44,955 nucleotides of DNA from Agathobacter ruminis (GTDB lineage: Bacteria; Bacillota; Clostridia; Lachnospirales; Lachnospiraceae): NCBI RefSeq assembly GCF_002735305.1, contig NZ_PDYG01000010.1, positions 1 to 44,955 of the forward strand. Reading direction: 5' to 3'. The notes beneath the pieces were generated by a model, which was not told the DNA's origin, ran no database searches, and was given only the letters and a program-made list of their open reading frames with translations. Position 1 is the first letter of the stretch. Every line of letters begins with the position of its first letter. The position numbers and the translations under genes are program-made. Of this stretch, positions 6,341 through 14,951 are shown one piece after another.

Positions 6341-6400
6341 ATAGAGAGAGCCGAATTGATTTCGGTTGGAAGACATTAGCCATAAGGCTAATGTCTTCTT
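6341..6400 (+). ncRNA. Structured small RNA candidate 2, beside Abi_2 (abiF-RNA-like)
   Basis: About 60 nt. Hairpin 1 pairs CCGAA (6351-6355) with TTCGG (6361-6365). Hairpin 2 pairs GAAGACATTAGCC (6369-6381) with GGCTAATGTCTTC (6386-6398) around ATAA, a perfect 13-bp stem followed by a short T-rich stretch. It has its own promoter and encodes no open frame, so it is more than the Abi_2 terminator. The position after an Abi_2/HEPN gene suggests an RNA partner or antitoxin; whether it matches the published abiF RNA consensus was not tested. Confidence 0.55.
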
Positions 6401-6567
6401 TGTATTTAAATAAATATATTTTGCGGCATGTACTTCTTCTAAAGAATTTTATAATCTTTGCACATTTATTTATAGAGTCACATCATGCAAAAAACCTATA
6501 ATAGTTGCATGCAGAAACCACAATATATTTTGTGGCTGTCTGTAATTTATATCAGGGAGGTTTTTTC
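6401..6567 (+). other. Leader region of the carboxylesterase gene
   Basis: AT-rich. TATAAT at 6497-6502 has no good -35 partner. A palindrome CCACAA/TTGTGG (6518-6535, 6-nt centre) lies where a leader hairpin or operator would be, about 30 nt before the start codon. Confidence 0.35.
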
Positions 6568-8148
6568 ATGAGTGACTTTTTTTGTGGATTGGACAATCCA
6601 ATCGTAGAGACAACCAAAGGAAAATTGCGCGGATTCTTATTTGATGGAGTTTACCATTTTCAGGGAATCCGTTATGCAAAGGCGAAACGCTTCGAGATGC
6701 CACAGCCGGTGGAGGCATGGGAAGGTGTCAGGGATGCGATGAGCTATGGCATGATTTGTCCGGTGCTGTCGGAGCCGATGCCGACGGGCGAGGTGATGAC
6801 ACCGCACCGTTTCTGGCCTTCTTCAGAGCACTGCCAATACTTAAATGTATGGAGCAGTTCACTGGATGAGACGGCGAAGAAGCCGGTCATGTTCTGGATC
6901 CATGGTGGCGGATATGCAGCAGGTTCATCGATTGAGCAGGAGTGTTATGACGGGTTCAATCTGGCAAAGCTTGATGATGTTGTTTTTGTATCGGTCAATC
7001 ATAGACTGAATGCGTTTGGATATCTGGATGTTTCTGACTTTGGTGAGGAATATGCGAATTCTTATAATGTTGGTATGGCGGATCTGGTCGAGGCACTTCG
7101 CTGGGTGCGAGACAATATCGCGAAGTTTGGTGGTGACCCGGAGAATGTGACCATCCTGGGACAATCCGGTGGTGGCGGAAAGGTGACCGTATTGGGGCAG
7201 ATTCCGGAAGCGGACGGATTGTTTGCAAAGGCGATTGTGATGTCCGGTGTGATTCCGGAGGGAGATTTCGGAACGGATGTAGTGCCGAAAGAACTGGTGG
7301 AAAAGGTTATGGATGAATTGCACATCGAAGACCATGACATCAAGAAACTGGCAAAGACACCGGTGCCGCAATACATTTGGGCGATGAACAGAGCGATTGC
7401 ATTCTTTGGTAAGCAAGGCAAGCGTGTCAACTGGTCTCCGAAGCCGAACGATTATTACAAGTGCGATCCGGTGACAGAAGATTTCACTGCACATTCTTTG
7501 ACGGTTCCAACTATGGTGGGCACCGTGATTGCAGAATTTGGTTTCCCGATGCAGGTGGGGGACAGAAAGAAACTTTCCGTGCAGGAGCGCGAAAAGTATG
7601 TCAAAGAATATTATGGAGAAGAAGGCGGACAGGCCATTCTTGATGCATTCAGAAAAGTTTATCCCGGCAAAAATGAAATCTATGCGACAGATCTCGAGTG
7701 CATGTTCCTGCCGGATACCGTGAAATATGTCAAGAAAAAGGCGGCAGAGGCAAGCGCACCGGTTTACAATTATATATTTGCTAAGGTGTTTGATTATGAC
7801 ATGGGCAGAGCTGCATGGCATTGCTCTGATATTCCATTTTTCCTGCACAATGCAGAGCGCATTCCGATTTGCCATCAGAGCAATTACCGGATGCTTGATC
7901 GTGTGATGTCCGGTGCATTTGTCAATTTTGCACGCACGGGCAATCCGAATGTGGAAGGATTGCCGGAGTGGAAACCTTGCGAAAAGGACAAGACATTTAC
8001 CATGGTATTTGATGATACCTGCTATGTAAATGTCAATATGCAAGACGAACTTTTGCCATTGATTCAAAAGCACAAACCACCGTTTGAGTTTGATTTTGGA
8101 GCACCGGCAGATGACGAAGAGGAGTCAGGAAATGCCTGGGTATTTTGA
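6568..8148 (+). CDS. Type-B carboxylesterase family hydrolase
   Basis: 526 residues of the carboxylesterase/cholinesterase alpha/beta-hydrolase family. Visible landmarks are the oxyanion-hole motif WIHGGGYAAGS, the nucleophile elbow GQSGG with Ser200, a probable acid at Glu323 (VIAEFG) and His418 in AWHCSDIPFFLHN, so the triad is complete. No signal peptide, hence cytoplasmic. ATG 6568 follows CAGGGAGG; an upstream in-frame ATG at 6505 has no binding site. The gene converges on the YesN-type regulator with one base between stops, so no terminator fits. It may deacylate imported oligosaccharides handled by the neighbouring locus, but substrate is not readable from sequence. Confidence 0.88.
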   Translation: MSDFFCGLDNPIVETTKGKLRGFLFDGVYHFQGIRYAKAKRFEMPQPVEAWEGVRDAMSYGMICPVLSEPMPTGEVMTPHRFWPSSEHCQYLNVWSSSLDETAKKPVMFWIHGGGYAAGSSIEQECYDGFNLAKLDDVVFVSVNHRLNAFGYLDVSDFGEEYANSYNVGMADLVEALRWVRDNIAKFGGDPENVTILGQSGGGGKVTVLGQIPEADGLFAKAIVMSGVIPEGDFGTDVVPKELVEKVMDELHIEDHDIKKLAKTPVPQYIWAMNRAIAFFGKQGKRVNWSPKPNDYYKCDPVTEDFTAHSLTVPTMVGTVIAEFGFPMQVGDRKKLSVQEREKYVKEYYGEEGGQAILDAFRKVYPGKNEIYATDLECMFLPDTVKYVKKKAAEASAPVYNYIFAKVFDYDMGRAAWHCSDIPFFLHNAERIPICHQSNYRMLDRVMSGAFVNFARTGNPNVEGLPEWKPCEKDKTFTMVFDDTCYVNVNMQDELLPLIQKHKPPFEFDFGAPADDEEESGNAWVF

Positions 8149-8149
8149 T

Positions 8150-9418
8150 TTATGATCGTTCCTGACTTGGTGTAATACCGTAGGTTTCACGATAGACTTT
8201 GCTGAAATAGGCAAAGCTATCGTAACCGCATTTGAAAGCAATCTCACTAATTTGATATTTTGTATTTTGGAGCAGGCCTTTGGCGTGCTCCATTTTTATT
8301 TTGGTCACGAGCTCTTTCACGGAGCAACACTCGGTGCGCTTAATGATATAGCTTACATGATCCGGCGGAATCATGAGATAATCGGCCAGATCAGTACGCG
8401 TAATTGCGTCACTGATATGATTCTCGATATATTCATGAATCAGTTTATTGTAATGCTGATAATTATCGGAACCGAGCGCCTCGCTGTACAAATCATCATT
8501 GTTGACCTCGATCATGCGGCAATCATCCTTGTGCGTGAGTGCATCTTTTTTTTCGATACCGATGATACCTTCCATGGTATTTTTGATGAAGCGTACTTCA
8601 GTTTTGGCAAAGAAGAGTCGCGTCGCGGCACCGATGTCGGACGGAATGCGCTTATGCAGTGCCTCGATTCCGCGGATGATTTCGTCTGTTCCCTCGGTAA
8701 AGAATACCGTGATGAAATATTTGTCATCCAGATAATATGAGATGGTAGTCGTATCAGTAGGAAAGAGTTCATGGAGCAAATGATTGTAATGCTTCAGAAA
8801 ATCGGCAGCAGTCAGCGGAAGCTTCTTCCATTTGCGAATGTTGATCAGTGTGACGATGCATGGATTTTCCGCTTCGACATTGATCCCGAATTGCTTTAAC
8901 TGCGTGATGCGTTTTTCAAGCTTGGCCGGATTGATAATCGATGCTTCAATAACTGGCCATTCCTCAAACAAAGTCTTGATGACAATATTTTGCGCAGCAT
9001 AATTAAACTGGTCTGCGGCAAGCGGCACCGGAGATGTTTCACCGTTTGCTTTGATTTTTTGAATGGCATGTTCGATGGCATGGATGATATCTTCCTGCTT
9101 TGCCGGCTGGATGACATATTCGAGAACACCCAGCGAGATGGCTTTTTGCGCAAAGGTAAAATCGGCATGGGCAGTCAGAAGGATGCATTCATAATCATAG
9201 CCCTGTTCGCGTGCCCACTGCAAAAGCGAGATGCCATCTTCCCCCGGCATTTCGATGTCGGAGACGACGATATCGACTTTGTTGTCACTTAGAATCTCTC
9301 GCGCAGCATTGGCACTTTGTGCAGTAAAGATAGAAGAAAAACCCATCTCCAGCCAGGGAATGCCGGCCATCAGGGAGGAAAGAATATTTGGTTGGTCATC
9401 AATTAATAAAACATTCAT
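8150..9418 (-). CDS. YesN-type response regulator (receiver + AraC HTH)
   Basis: 422 residues. The N-terminal receiver has the acidic pocket DD at 7-8, phospho-acceptor Asp54 in VVSDIEMPGEDG and the conserved Thr in LLTAHAD. A middle linker of about 180 residues is followed by a C-terminal AraC double helix-turn-helix ending YDSFAYFSKVYRETYGITPSQ. It is transcribed away from the ABC operon and is downstream of the sensor kinase with a 14-nt gap. By family, it activates the facing sugar transporter genes. Confidence 0.92.
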   Translation of the reverse strand: MNVLLIDDQPNILSSLMAGIPWLEMGFSSIFTAQSANAAREILSDNKVDIVVSDIEMPGEDGISLLQWAREQGYDYECILLTAHADFTFAQKAISLGVLEYVIQPAKQEDIIHAIEHAIQKIKANGETSPVPLAADQFNYAAQNIVIKTLFEEWPVIEASIINPAKLEKRITQLKQFGINVEAENPCIVTLINIRKWKKLPLTAADFLKHYNHLLHELFPTDTTTISYYLDDKYFITVFFTEGTDEIIRGIEALHKRIPSDIGAATRLFFAKTEVRFIKNTMEGIIGIEKKDALTHKDDCRMIEVNNDDLYSEALGSDNYQHYNKLIHEYIENHISDAITRTDLADYLMIPPDHVSYIIKRTECCSVKELVTKIKMEHAKGLLQNTKYQISEIAFKCGYDSFAYFSKVYRETYGITPSQERS

Positions 9419-9432
9419 AATATACCTCGGTA

Positions 9433-11070
9433 TTATTTTTGCATCGAATCGATATGAATCGGGAAGCGCAGCCTTGATATGACAAAGCCGTCCCGATTCT
9501 CAAATTGCAACTGATAATGGTCACCGTAAATCAGCCACATGCGATATCGGACATTGGCAATTCCGACGCCGTTTTTGCGATAAATCGGATGATTTTCGCT
9601 CGGATCATTGAGCAGCGCCAGTGTCTCTTCATCAATGGTTCCGGTATTGGCAACTTCGGATACGACATAGACATCGCCATCTGTGTCCACCTCGAGCCGG
9701 GTCGTGACCTTGATAATCAGATCTTTTAATTCCGCGCCATGTTTAATGGCATTTTCCGTGAAGGTGAGAATCGAAAGCGGCAGGCACTTGGCATTTAAAA
9801 CTTCCGATTCGATATCAAATTCCAATTCAATCTCATTATACAGGCAGCGACACAAATCGACATAACTTTGCACCGCTTCCAGTTCTTCGCGCACAGTGAC
9901 AAAATTTTTGACATCTTGAAAATTATAGCGGAAGTAATCGGAGAGTGAGATGACGAGTGTCTGTATTTTTTTATAATCCTGCAGCTCTGCCAGCGAATTG
10001 ATATTCTTCAGGCAGTTCAGATAAAAGTGCGGGCGAATCTGTAATTGCAGATATTGCAATTTGGCCTGTGCTGCATCCATTTGCTGCCTGTGACTTTCGT
10101 TTTCGGCATCGCGGATATCGTCGAGCATCTGATTGAAACCGGTATAGAACTGGTCGATTTCATAGATGTCGCTCTTGCGCGTAATCCGATAATGGTAGTC
10201 GCCGGCAGAAATCTGTCCAAAAGATTTTGACAGATAATTCAGCGGTGAAATCAGCAGATGCTGCAAATACAAAAACATGACAATCGAAAAAACAAACAGC
10301 CCGATGATCAGGACAAAAATAATAATCTGAAACAAATCAAAGTGGACCATGTCAAACAGATTCGGAGACTGATACACCAGATAAATCGGAAAATCATTTA
10401 CTTTCGTGACAATCGGATGATTCGATATATTGCTGACATCATCGGCAGAATAGGTCGCTGTGAATTTGTCTTTTTCGACATTGGCAAATGATTGAAATAT
10501 TTCATTTTGTGTCGGCGAAATCAAAATCGCCAGAGAACCATAGCGCTGCGTGACAATGAGCGCCAGATAGCTGGTGTCATCGAGCTGCACAATCTCGTAT
10601 CGTTTCTGCAACCCGTTTGTGGTCGGGGTAAGCTGCTGCAGCAGTTTTTGGTTGTCCAGCTCGCTGCTTTTTTTGGCACCGGGATTGATGTCCGACTTGT
10701 AGAGATAATATCGTTCAATCTTGTAATTGTAGAGAAGAATTCCACGAAACATCGCATGATTTGTCAGATCGCGAAACAGATTCGAAGAGAATCCGATGCC
10801 GTAATGTGACGCCTTGTGCAAATCACTGCTGTTGGAAAAATACAAAAAATCACTTTGATGAACATGATGCATGGTCTGCGATTCGATATGATTGATTTGC
10901 TGGGCAATCGAGTCTGAGACGGATTTTTCTTTTTCCTGAATCGTTACGACATTGTGTTCGTAATTCCTGTAAATGGTATATCCAAACAGCCCGATACTCA
11001 AGAAAATCAGTGGCAGAATAATACTGAGCAAAAGCCTTTTGGTATAGGGCTCAAGGCGCTTTTGGTTCAT
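9433..11070 (-). CDS. YesM-type sensor histidine kinase
   Basis: 545 residues. One membrane segment near 14-36, an extracytoplasmic sensing domain, a second segment near 235-265, a HAMP-like region, then the His-kinase domain with QIRPHFYLNCLKNIN (phospho-His near 350) and the ATP-binding N-box TFTENAIKHGAE. ATG 11070 follows AAGGAGATTATT; a longer in-frame start exists at 11091 without one. It pairs with the regulator at 8150-9418. Such kinases sense extracellular saccharides, often via the associated binding lipoprotein. Confidence 0.92.
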   Translation of the reverse strand: MNQKRLEPYTKRLLLSIILPLIFLSIGLFGYTIYRNYEHNVVTIQEKEKSVSDSIAQQINHIESQTMHHVHQSDFLYFSNSSDLHKASHYGIGFSSNLFRDLTNHAMFRGILLYNYKIERYYLYKSDINPGAKKSSELDNQKLLQQLTPTTNGLQKRYEIVQLDDTSYLALIVTQRYGSLAILISPTQNEIFQSFANVEKDKFTATYSADDVSNISNHPIVTKVNDFPIYLVYQSPNLFDMVHFDLFQIIIFVLIIGLFVFSIVMFLYLQHLLISPLNYLSKSFGQISAGDYHYRITRKSDIYEIDQFYTGFNQMLDDIRDAENESHRQQMDAAQAKLQYLQLQIRPHFYLNCLKNINSLAELQDYKKIQTLVISLSDYFRYNFQDVKNFVTVREELEAVQSYVDLCRCLYNEIELEFDIESEVLNAKCLPLSILTFTENAIKHGAELKDLIIKVTTRLEVDTDGDVYVVSEVANTGTIDEETLALLNDPSENHPIYRKNGVGIANVRYRMWLIYGDHYQLQFENRDGFVISRLRFPIHIDSMQK

Positions 11071-11298
11071 AATAATCTCCTTATCATACATGTATATGAA
11101 ACATATATAAGAAAATTATAAAAGGAACGATTCGAAGATTCAACCTTGCCGAAAAAAAATGATAATGTCTACCGAAAAATTTATAATCGCCCGAAACAGG
11201 ACATAAAAAATCATAGAACTGCAAATCTAATTTATAGAGTGAGCCCGGGAAGATGACTACAATAGAATTATCGAATGAATCACACGAGGAGCAGTAAA
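11071..11298. promoter_or_regulatory. Divergent control region of the YesMN and Lpl operons
   Basis: Three direct CCGAAA boxes occur at 11149-11154, 11172-11177 and 11191-11196 (23 and 19 nt apart). AraC-type regulators often bind spaced direct repeats, so these are candidate YesN sites. TATAAT at 11182-11187 and TACAAT at 11258-11263 both lack a good -35, which fits activator-dependent transcription. Confidence 0.4.
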
Positions 11299-12285
11299 AT
11301 GAAAAAGAAACAAAAAACCAAAAAGACGCAATTTACCTCCGGTGGAGGTTACATTGAAAATGCAGGAATCAAAGGTTATCTGCATAACCAGCGCCTCGAT
11401 ATTAAGAGAAACAAACTGGTCTATGCGATGCTGGTCGTGATTCTGGCCTATTTCATTATCTTTAATTATCTGCCGATGGGCGGACTGGTGATGGCATTTG
11501 AAAAATATTCACCGGCGCGCGGCATCTTTGGCAGCAAATGGGTCGGCATGAAAAATTTCTATGCGTTTTTCCATGGAAAATATATTGGCAGACTGATTCG
11601 CAATACCATTTGTATCGGAGGCCTTGACCTGCTGGTCAACTTCCCGGCGCCAATCATTTTCGCATTGATTTTAAATGAATTTACGCGCAAGCATTTCAAG
11701 AAATTTGTCCAGACTGTCAGCTATATGCCATATTTCATTTCGGCGGTCATTGCCTGTGGCCTGGTAGTCAGCTTTGTGCAGGCCGGAGGTCCGATTTCGA
11801 CCATCGTCGCAAATATTACACATACCGACCCGCAGAACTTGTTGATGAACAAAAAAGCATTCTGGCTCATCTATATTCTGATGAATATGTGGCAGGGCCT
11901 GGGGTATGGCTCCATCATCTATCTTTCTGCACTCAGCTCCATCGATCAGGAGATGTATGAAGCGGCGGATATGGATGGGGCAGGAAAATGGAAGCAGTGT
12001 CTGCATATTACGATTCCGAGTATCATGCCTATGATTATCATGATGCTGATTCTGCGAATGGGTGCAGTCTTCTCTGTTGGAGCGGACAAGATTTTGCTTC
12101 TGTATTCGCCGTCCACATACGAATACTCAGATGTCATCAACACCTATGTTTATCGTATGGGACTGGTCAATATGGACTTCGGTCTGTCGACCGCAGTCGG
12201 TTTATTCAATTCGATTATCGGAACGATTATGCTGGTGACCACAAACAAGATCGCCAAAAAAGTGTCCGGTACATCCATGTTCTAG
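11299..12285 (+). CDS. Carbohydrate ABC transporter permease (LplB-type)
   Basis: 328 residues with six predicted membrane segments and the cytoplasmic EAA loop (EMYEAADMDGAGKWKQCLHI) that docks the ATPase. The N-terminal extension and FNYLPMGGLVMAFEKYSP are typical of LplB/YtcP-group permeases for oligosaccharides. ATG 11299 follows GAGGAGCAGTAAA; an in-frame ATG at 11275 has no binding site. First gene of the transporter operon. No ATPase gene is nearby, so a shared MsmX/UgpC-type ATPase is assumed. Confidence 0.9.
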   Translation: MKKKQKTKKTQFTSGGGYIENAGIKGYLHNQRLDIKRNKLVYAMLVVILAYFIIFNYLPMGGLVMAFEKYSPARGIFGSKWVGMKNFYAFFHGKYIGRLIRNTICIGGLDLLVNFPAPIIFALILNEFTRKHFKKFVQTVSYMPYFISAVIACGLVVSFVQAGGPISTIVANITHTDPQNLLMNKKAFWLIYILMNMWQGLGYGSIIYLSALSSIDQEMYEAADMDGAGKWKQCLHITIPSIMPMIIMMLILRMGAVFSVGADKILLLYSPSTYEYSDVINTYVYRMGLVNMDFGLSTAVGLFNSIIGTIMLVTTNKIAKKVSGTSMF

Positions 12286-12294
12286 GGGGATATT

Positions 12295-13179
12295 ATGAAG
12301 TACAAAGTAAAAGCACCGCGCGTGATATTTATGATTTTTGCAGTGATACTGATGCTGGCAATCACTGTGGTATCGGTGATTCCATTATGGCATGTTCTGA
12401 TGCTGTCGCTCAGCAATCCGACTGCGGTTACGACCAACAGAGGATTGGCGCTTGGAATTCTCGGCAATCTGGATTTGAATGCATATAAAATGCTTTTGGG
12501 ATACAAGAAACTTTGGGCCGGTTACGGATATACGATTCTGTATATTGTTTTGTCCTGCGCCTTTACCGGCGTGTTGACGGTGATGGCCGGCTATATTTTT
12601 TCACGAAGAAGATTTCGCTATCGCAATTCATTTATGATGCTGATATCATTTACCATGCTGTTTAACGGTGGTATGATTCCGACATTCATGGTGATTCAAA
12701 AGCTTGGAATGATCGATACCATTTGGGCGATGGTAATTCCGGGATCGCTGAATGTATTCAACATTATTTTGATGCGTACTTCGATGGAAGGCATCTCGGA
12801 TGCGCTCGAAGATGCAGCGCGCATCGACGGAGCGAATGACTTTACCATTATGTTTCGCATCATACTGCCGCTGTGCAAGGCAACTTTTGCAGTCATTATG
12901 CTCTTTACGGCAGTTTATAAGTGGAATGATTTCATGTCGGCATTGATTTATCTGCCGCGCAGAACGGATTTGTATCCGCTGCAGATGGCATTAAAGGAAA
13001 TCTTATTCCGCACGACCAAGGACATTTCTACGGCGGCGGATGCGACATCCAACAGCGTATATGCGCAGAATATCAAGAATGCAGCGATTATTGTTTCGAC
13101 GGTTCCGATTCTGTGTGTATATCCATTCGTACAGAAATACTTCGTCACCGGTATGACGGTCGGCGCAGTCAAGAGTTAA
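12295..13179 (+). CDS. Carbohydrate ABC transporter permease (LplC-type)
   Basis: 294 residues, six predicted membrane segments, EAA-loop EDAARIDGANDFTIMFRIILP. It begins 10 nt after the first permease and pairs with it. C-terminus ...VQKYFVTGMTVGAVKS is typical of the LplC group. Start ATG 12295 follows AGGGGGATATT. Confidence 0.92.
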   Translation: MKYKVKAPRVIFMIFAVILMLAITVVSVIPLWHVLMLSLSNPTAVTTNRGLALGILGNLDLNAYKMLLGYKKLWAGYGYTILYIVLSCAFTGVLTVMAGYIFSRRRFRYRNSFMMLISFTMLFNGGMIPTFMVIQKLGMIDTIWAMVIPGSLNVFNIILMRTSMEGISDALEDAARIDGANDFTIMFRIILPLCKATFAVIMLFTAVYKWNDFMSALIYLPRRTDLYPLQMALKEILFRTTKDISTAADATSNSVYAQNIKNAAIIVSTVPILCVYPFVQKYFVTGMTVGAVKS

Positions 13180-13180
13180 G

Positions 13181-13196
13181 TTAGCAATATGGCTAA
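13181..13196 (+). promoter_or_regulatory. Intercistronic stem before the binding-lipoprotein gene
   Basis: TTAGC (13181-13185) and GCTAA (13192-13196) flank AATATG in the short gap before the lipoprotein gene. No T-run follows. Such stems often stabilise the downstream message so that binding protein outnumbers permease. Confidence 0.3.
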
Positions 13197-13214
13197 GCCA
13201 AAGGAGGAAATATA

Positions 13215-14846
13215 ATGAAAAGAAGAATGACACGAGTTGCAGCAGTGCTGATGTCTGTTGCAATGACAGCATCCTTATTCGGATGCGGGGGCAAAGAGGC
13301 AGGCACACAGTCTGCAGAAGGAAAGTATGGAGAGCCAATCAAAGAATTGACTTTGCCATTGACCGATGAAAAGGCAGAACTGACTGTCTGGGTTCAGTAC
13401 AACGGAACCAATGTCAAGGATTTGAATGAAGTTGAGAGTGTCAAGAAGATGGAAGAGTTGACCGGCGTTCATATCAATTGGATCCCTGTCAATCAGGATG
13501 ACATGCAGCAGAAATATGGCACACTGGTGGCTTCCGGTGATTTGCCTGACATCATTTATGCAGGTTCCATCGAATATCCGGGCGGTTTTGAAACCGGTGT
13601 GGAAGATGGCGTCATCCATCCGGATATGGATGCATTGATCAGAACCTATATGCCAAACTATATGGCGCTTTTGGAGTCTTCCGATGAGGCAATGCGCGAG
13701 GCCAAATCCGACAGCGGTAAATTTGTGGTAGCAAAAAATATTGTAGGAACCTTTGATACTGTTCAGTCCGAAGGTACCTATAATGGACTGGCTTATCGTC
13801 AGGATCTCCTCGAAAAACTCGGTATGGATGTACCGACCACCATCGATGGCTGGCATGATGTGCTGGTTGCAGCAAAGAAGGCCGGAATCAAGAATCCGTT
13901 TGTACTTGATCAGAATGGTGGATCGTCTATCGCTCTTTCATGGGGTGTTGGAACCGAGTCTCAGAACTATATGCAGTTGGACGGCGACAAGGTTGTATTG
14001 TCCCAGTCACTGGATGGATACGAAGGATACCTGAAGACCATGAGACAGTGGTACTCAGAAGGATTGATCAATCCAAACTTTACAACCTTCCATTTCTATC
14101 TGGATACCCCGGCCTCAGTTAACAACAACGAAGGCATGCTTTACAGTATGGTTCTTTCCGGATTATCCGGCAACAACTATGCACGCTTCCATATGATCGA
14201 GAATCAGGATGCATTTTTACAGCCAATCGTGGCACCGGCATTAAAAGAAGGCGATGAGCCAATCCAGGCATTTGCACGCCAGATTGCAAAGGATCCTGTT
14301 TATATCACGGCATCCTGCAAGAATCCGGAACTTGCAGCCAAATGGCTTGACTTCCAGTATTCCGAGCAGGGCATCCTGTTGAACTGGTATGGCATCGAGG
14401 GCAAGACCTACGACATGGTCGATGGCAAGCCGGTATTCAAGGAGGAAATCTACAATCAGGGAATGTCTGCCGCAGATTATCTCGCTTCTTATGCATTAAA
14501 CGAAGGACAGTGCTGGCTCGGCAAGCATGACATCTCTGCAAACTGGCAGATGACCGCAGCCCAGGCCGGCGGTGAGAATCAGGAGCTGGCAGCAGTGGAG
14601 ATCTGGAGCGCACCAAAGACAAATGTGTTCCTGCCAATGCAGATCACATTGACCGATGACGAATCTTCTGCAGTTACCAATACATTAACCGCACTTAAGA
14701 CCATGATCGATGAATATACTATCGGCTATATCACCGGTCAGACAGATAAGGATTTCGAAACATTCCGGCAGGAACTCGAAGATGCGGGCATGCAGGAAGT
14801 CGTTGATACCTATCAGGCTGCGTATGACAGATTCCTCGAGAGATAA
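13215..14846 (+). CDS. Extracellular solute-binding lipoprotein (LplA-type)
   Basis: 543 residues. Signal peptide MKRRMTRVAAVLMSVAMTAS ends in lipobox LFGC, so it is anchored outside the membrane. The body (AELTVWVQYNG..., TGVHINW, YGTLVASGDLPDI) is the large extracellular solute-binding family of LplA/YtcQ proteins. It delivers an oligosaccharide to the two permeases upstream. AAAGGAGG precedes ATG 13215. Confidence 0.92.
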   Translation: MKRRMTRVAAVLMSVAMTASLFGCGGKEAGTQSAEGKYGEPIKELTLPLTDEKAELTVWVQYNGTNVKDLNEVESVKKMEELTGVHINWIPVNQDDMQQKYGTLVASGDLPDIIYAGSIEYPGGFETGVEDGVIHPDMDALIRTYMPNYMALLESSDEAMREAKSDSGKFVVAKNIVGTFDTVQSEGTYNGLAYRQDLLEKLGMDVPTTIDGWHDVLVAAKKAGIKNPFVLDQNGGSSIALSWGVGTESQNYMQLDGDKVVLSQSLDGYEGYLKTMRQWYSEGLINPNFTTFHFYLDTPASVNNNEGMLYSMVLSGLSGNNYARFHMIENQDAFLQPIVAPALKEGDEPIQAFARQIAKDPVYITASCKNPELAAKWLDFQYSEQGILLNWYGIEGKTYDMVDGKPVFKEEIYNQGMSAADYLASYALNEGQCWLGKHDISANWQMTAAQAGGENQELAAVEIWSAPKTNVFLPMQITLTDDESSAVTNTLTALKTMIDEYTIGYITGQTDKDFETFRQELEDAGMQEVVDTYQAAYDRFLER

Positions 14847-14867
14847 AGTGTCAAATAATCTGAGAAT

Positions 14868-14894
14868 GGGCCGCGTTTTGTGGCCCTCTCTTTT
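14868..14894 (+). terminator. Intrinsic terminator after the ABC operon
   Basis: GGGCCGC (14868-14874), 5-nt loop, GTGGCCC (14880-14886), then TCTCTTTTT. It may only partly separate the GH5 gene from the transporter. Confidence 0.7.
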
Positions 14895-14951
14895 TGAAAA
14901 ATGGATAGCATGCTATCTATCATCCCAAAAATGGGACGGAAAGGAAATGAT

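Noticed and set aside
6925-8073. Long minus-strand open frame (382 residues) across the esterase gene
   Set aside because: It is antisense to a clear esterase with an intact catalytic triad, has no ribosome binding site and shows no recognisable protein motif.
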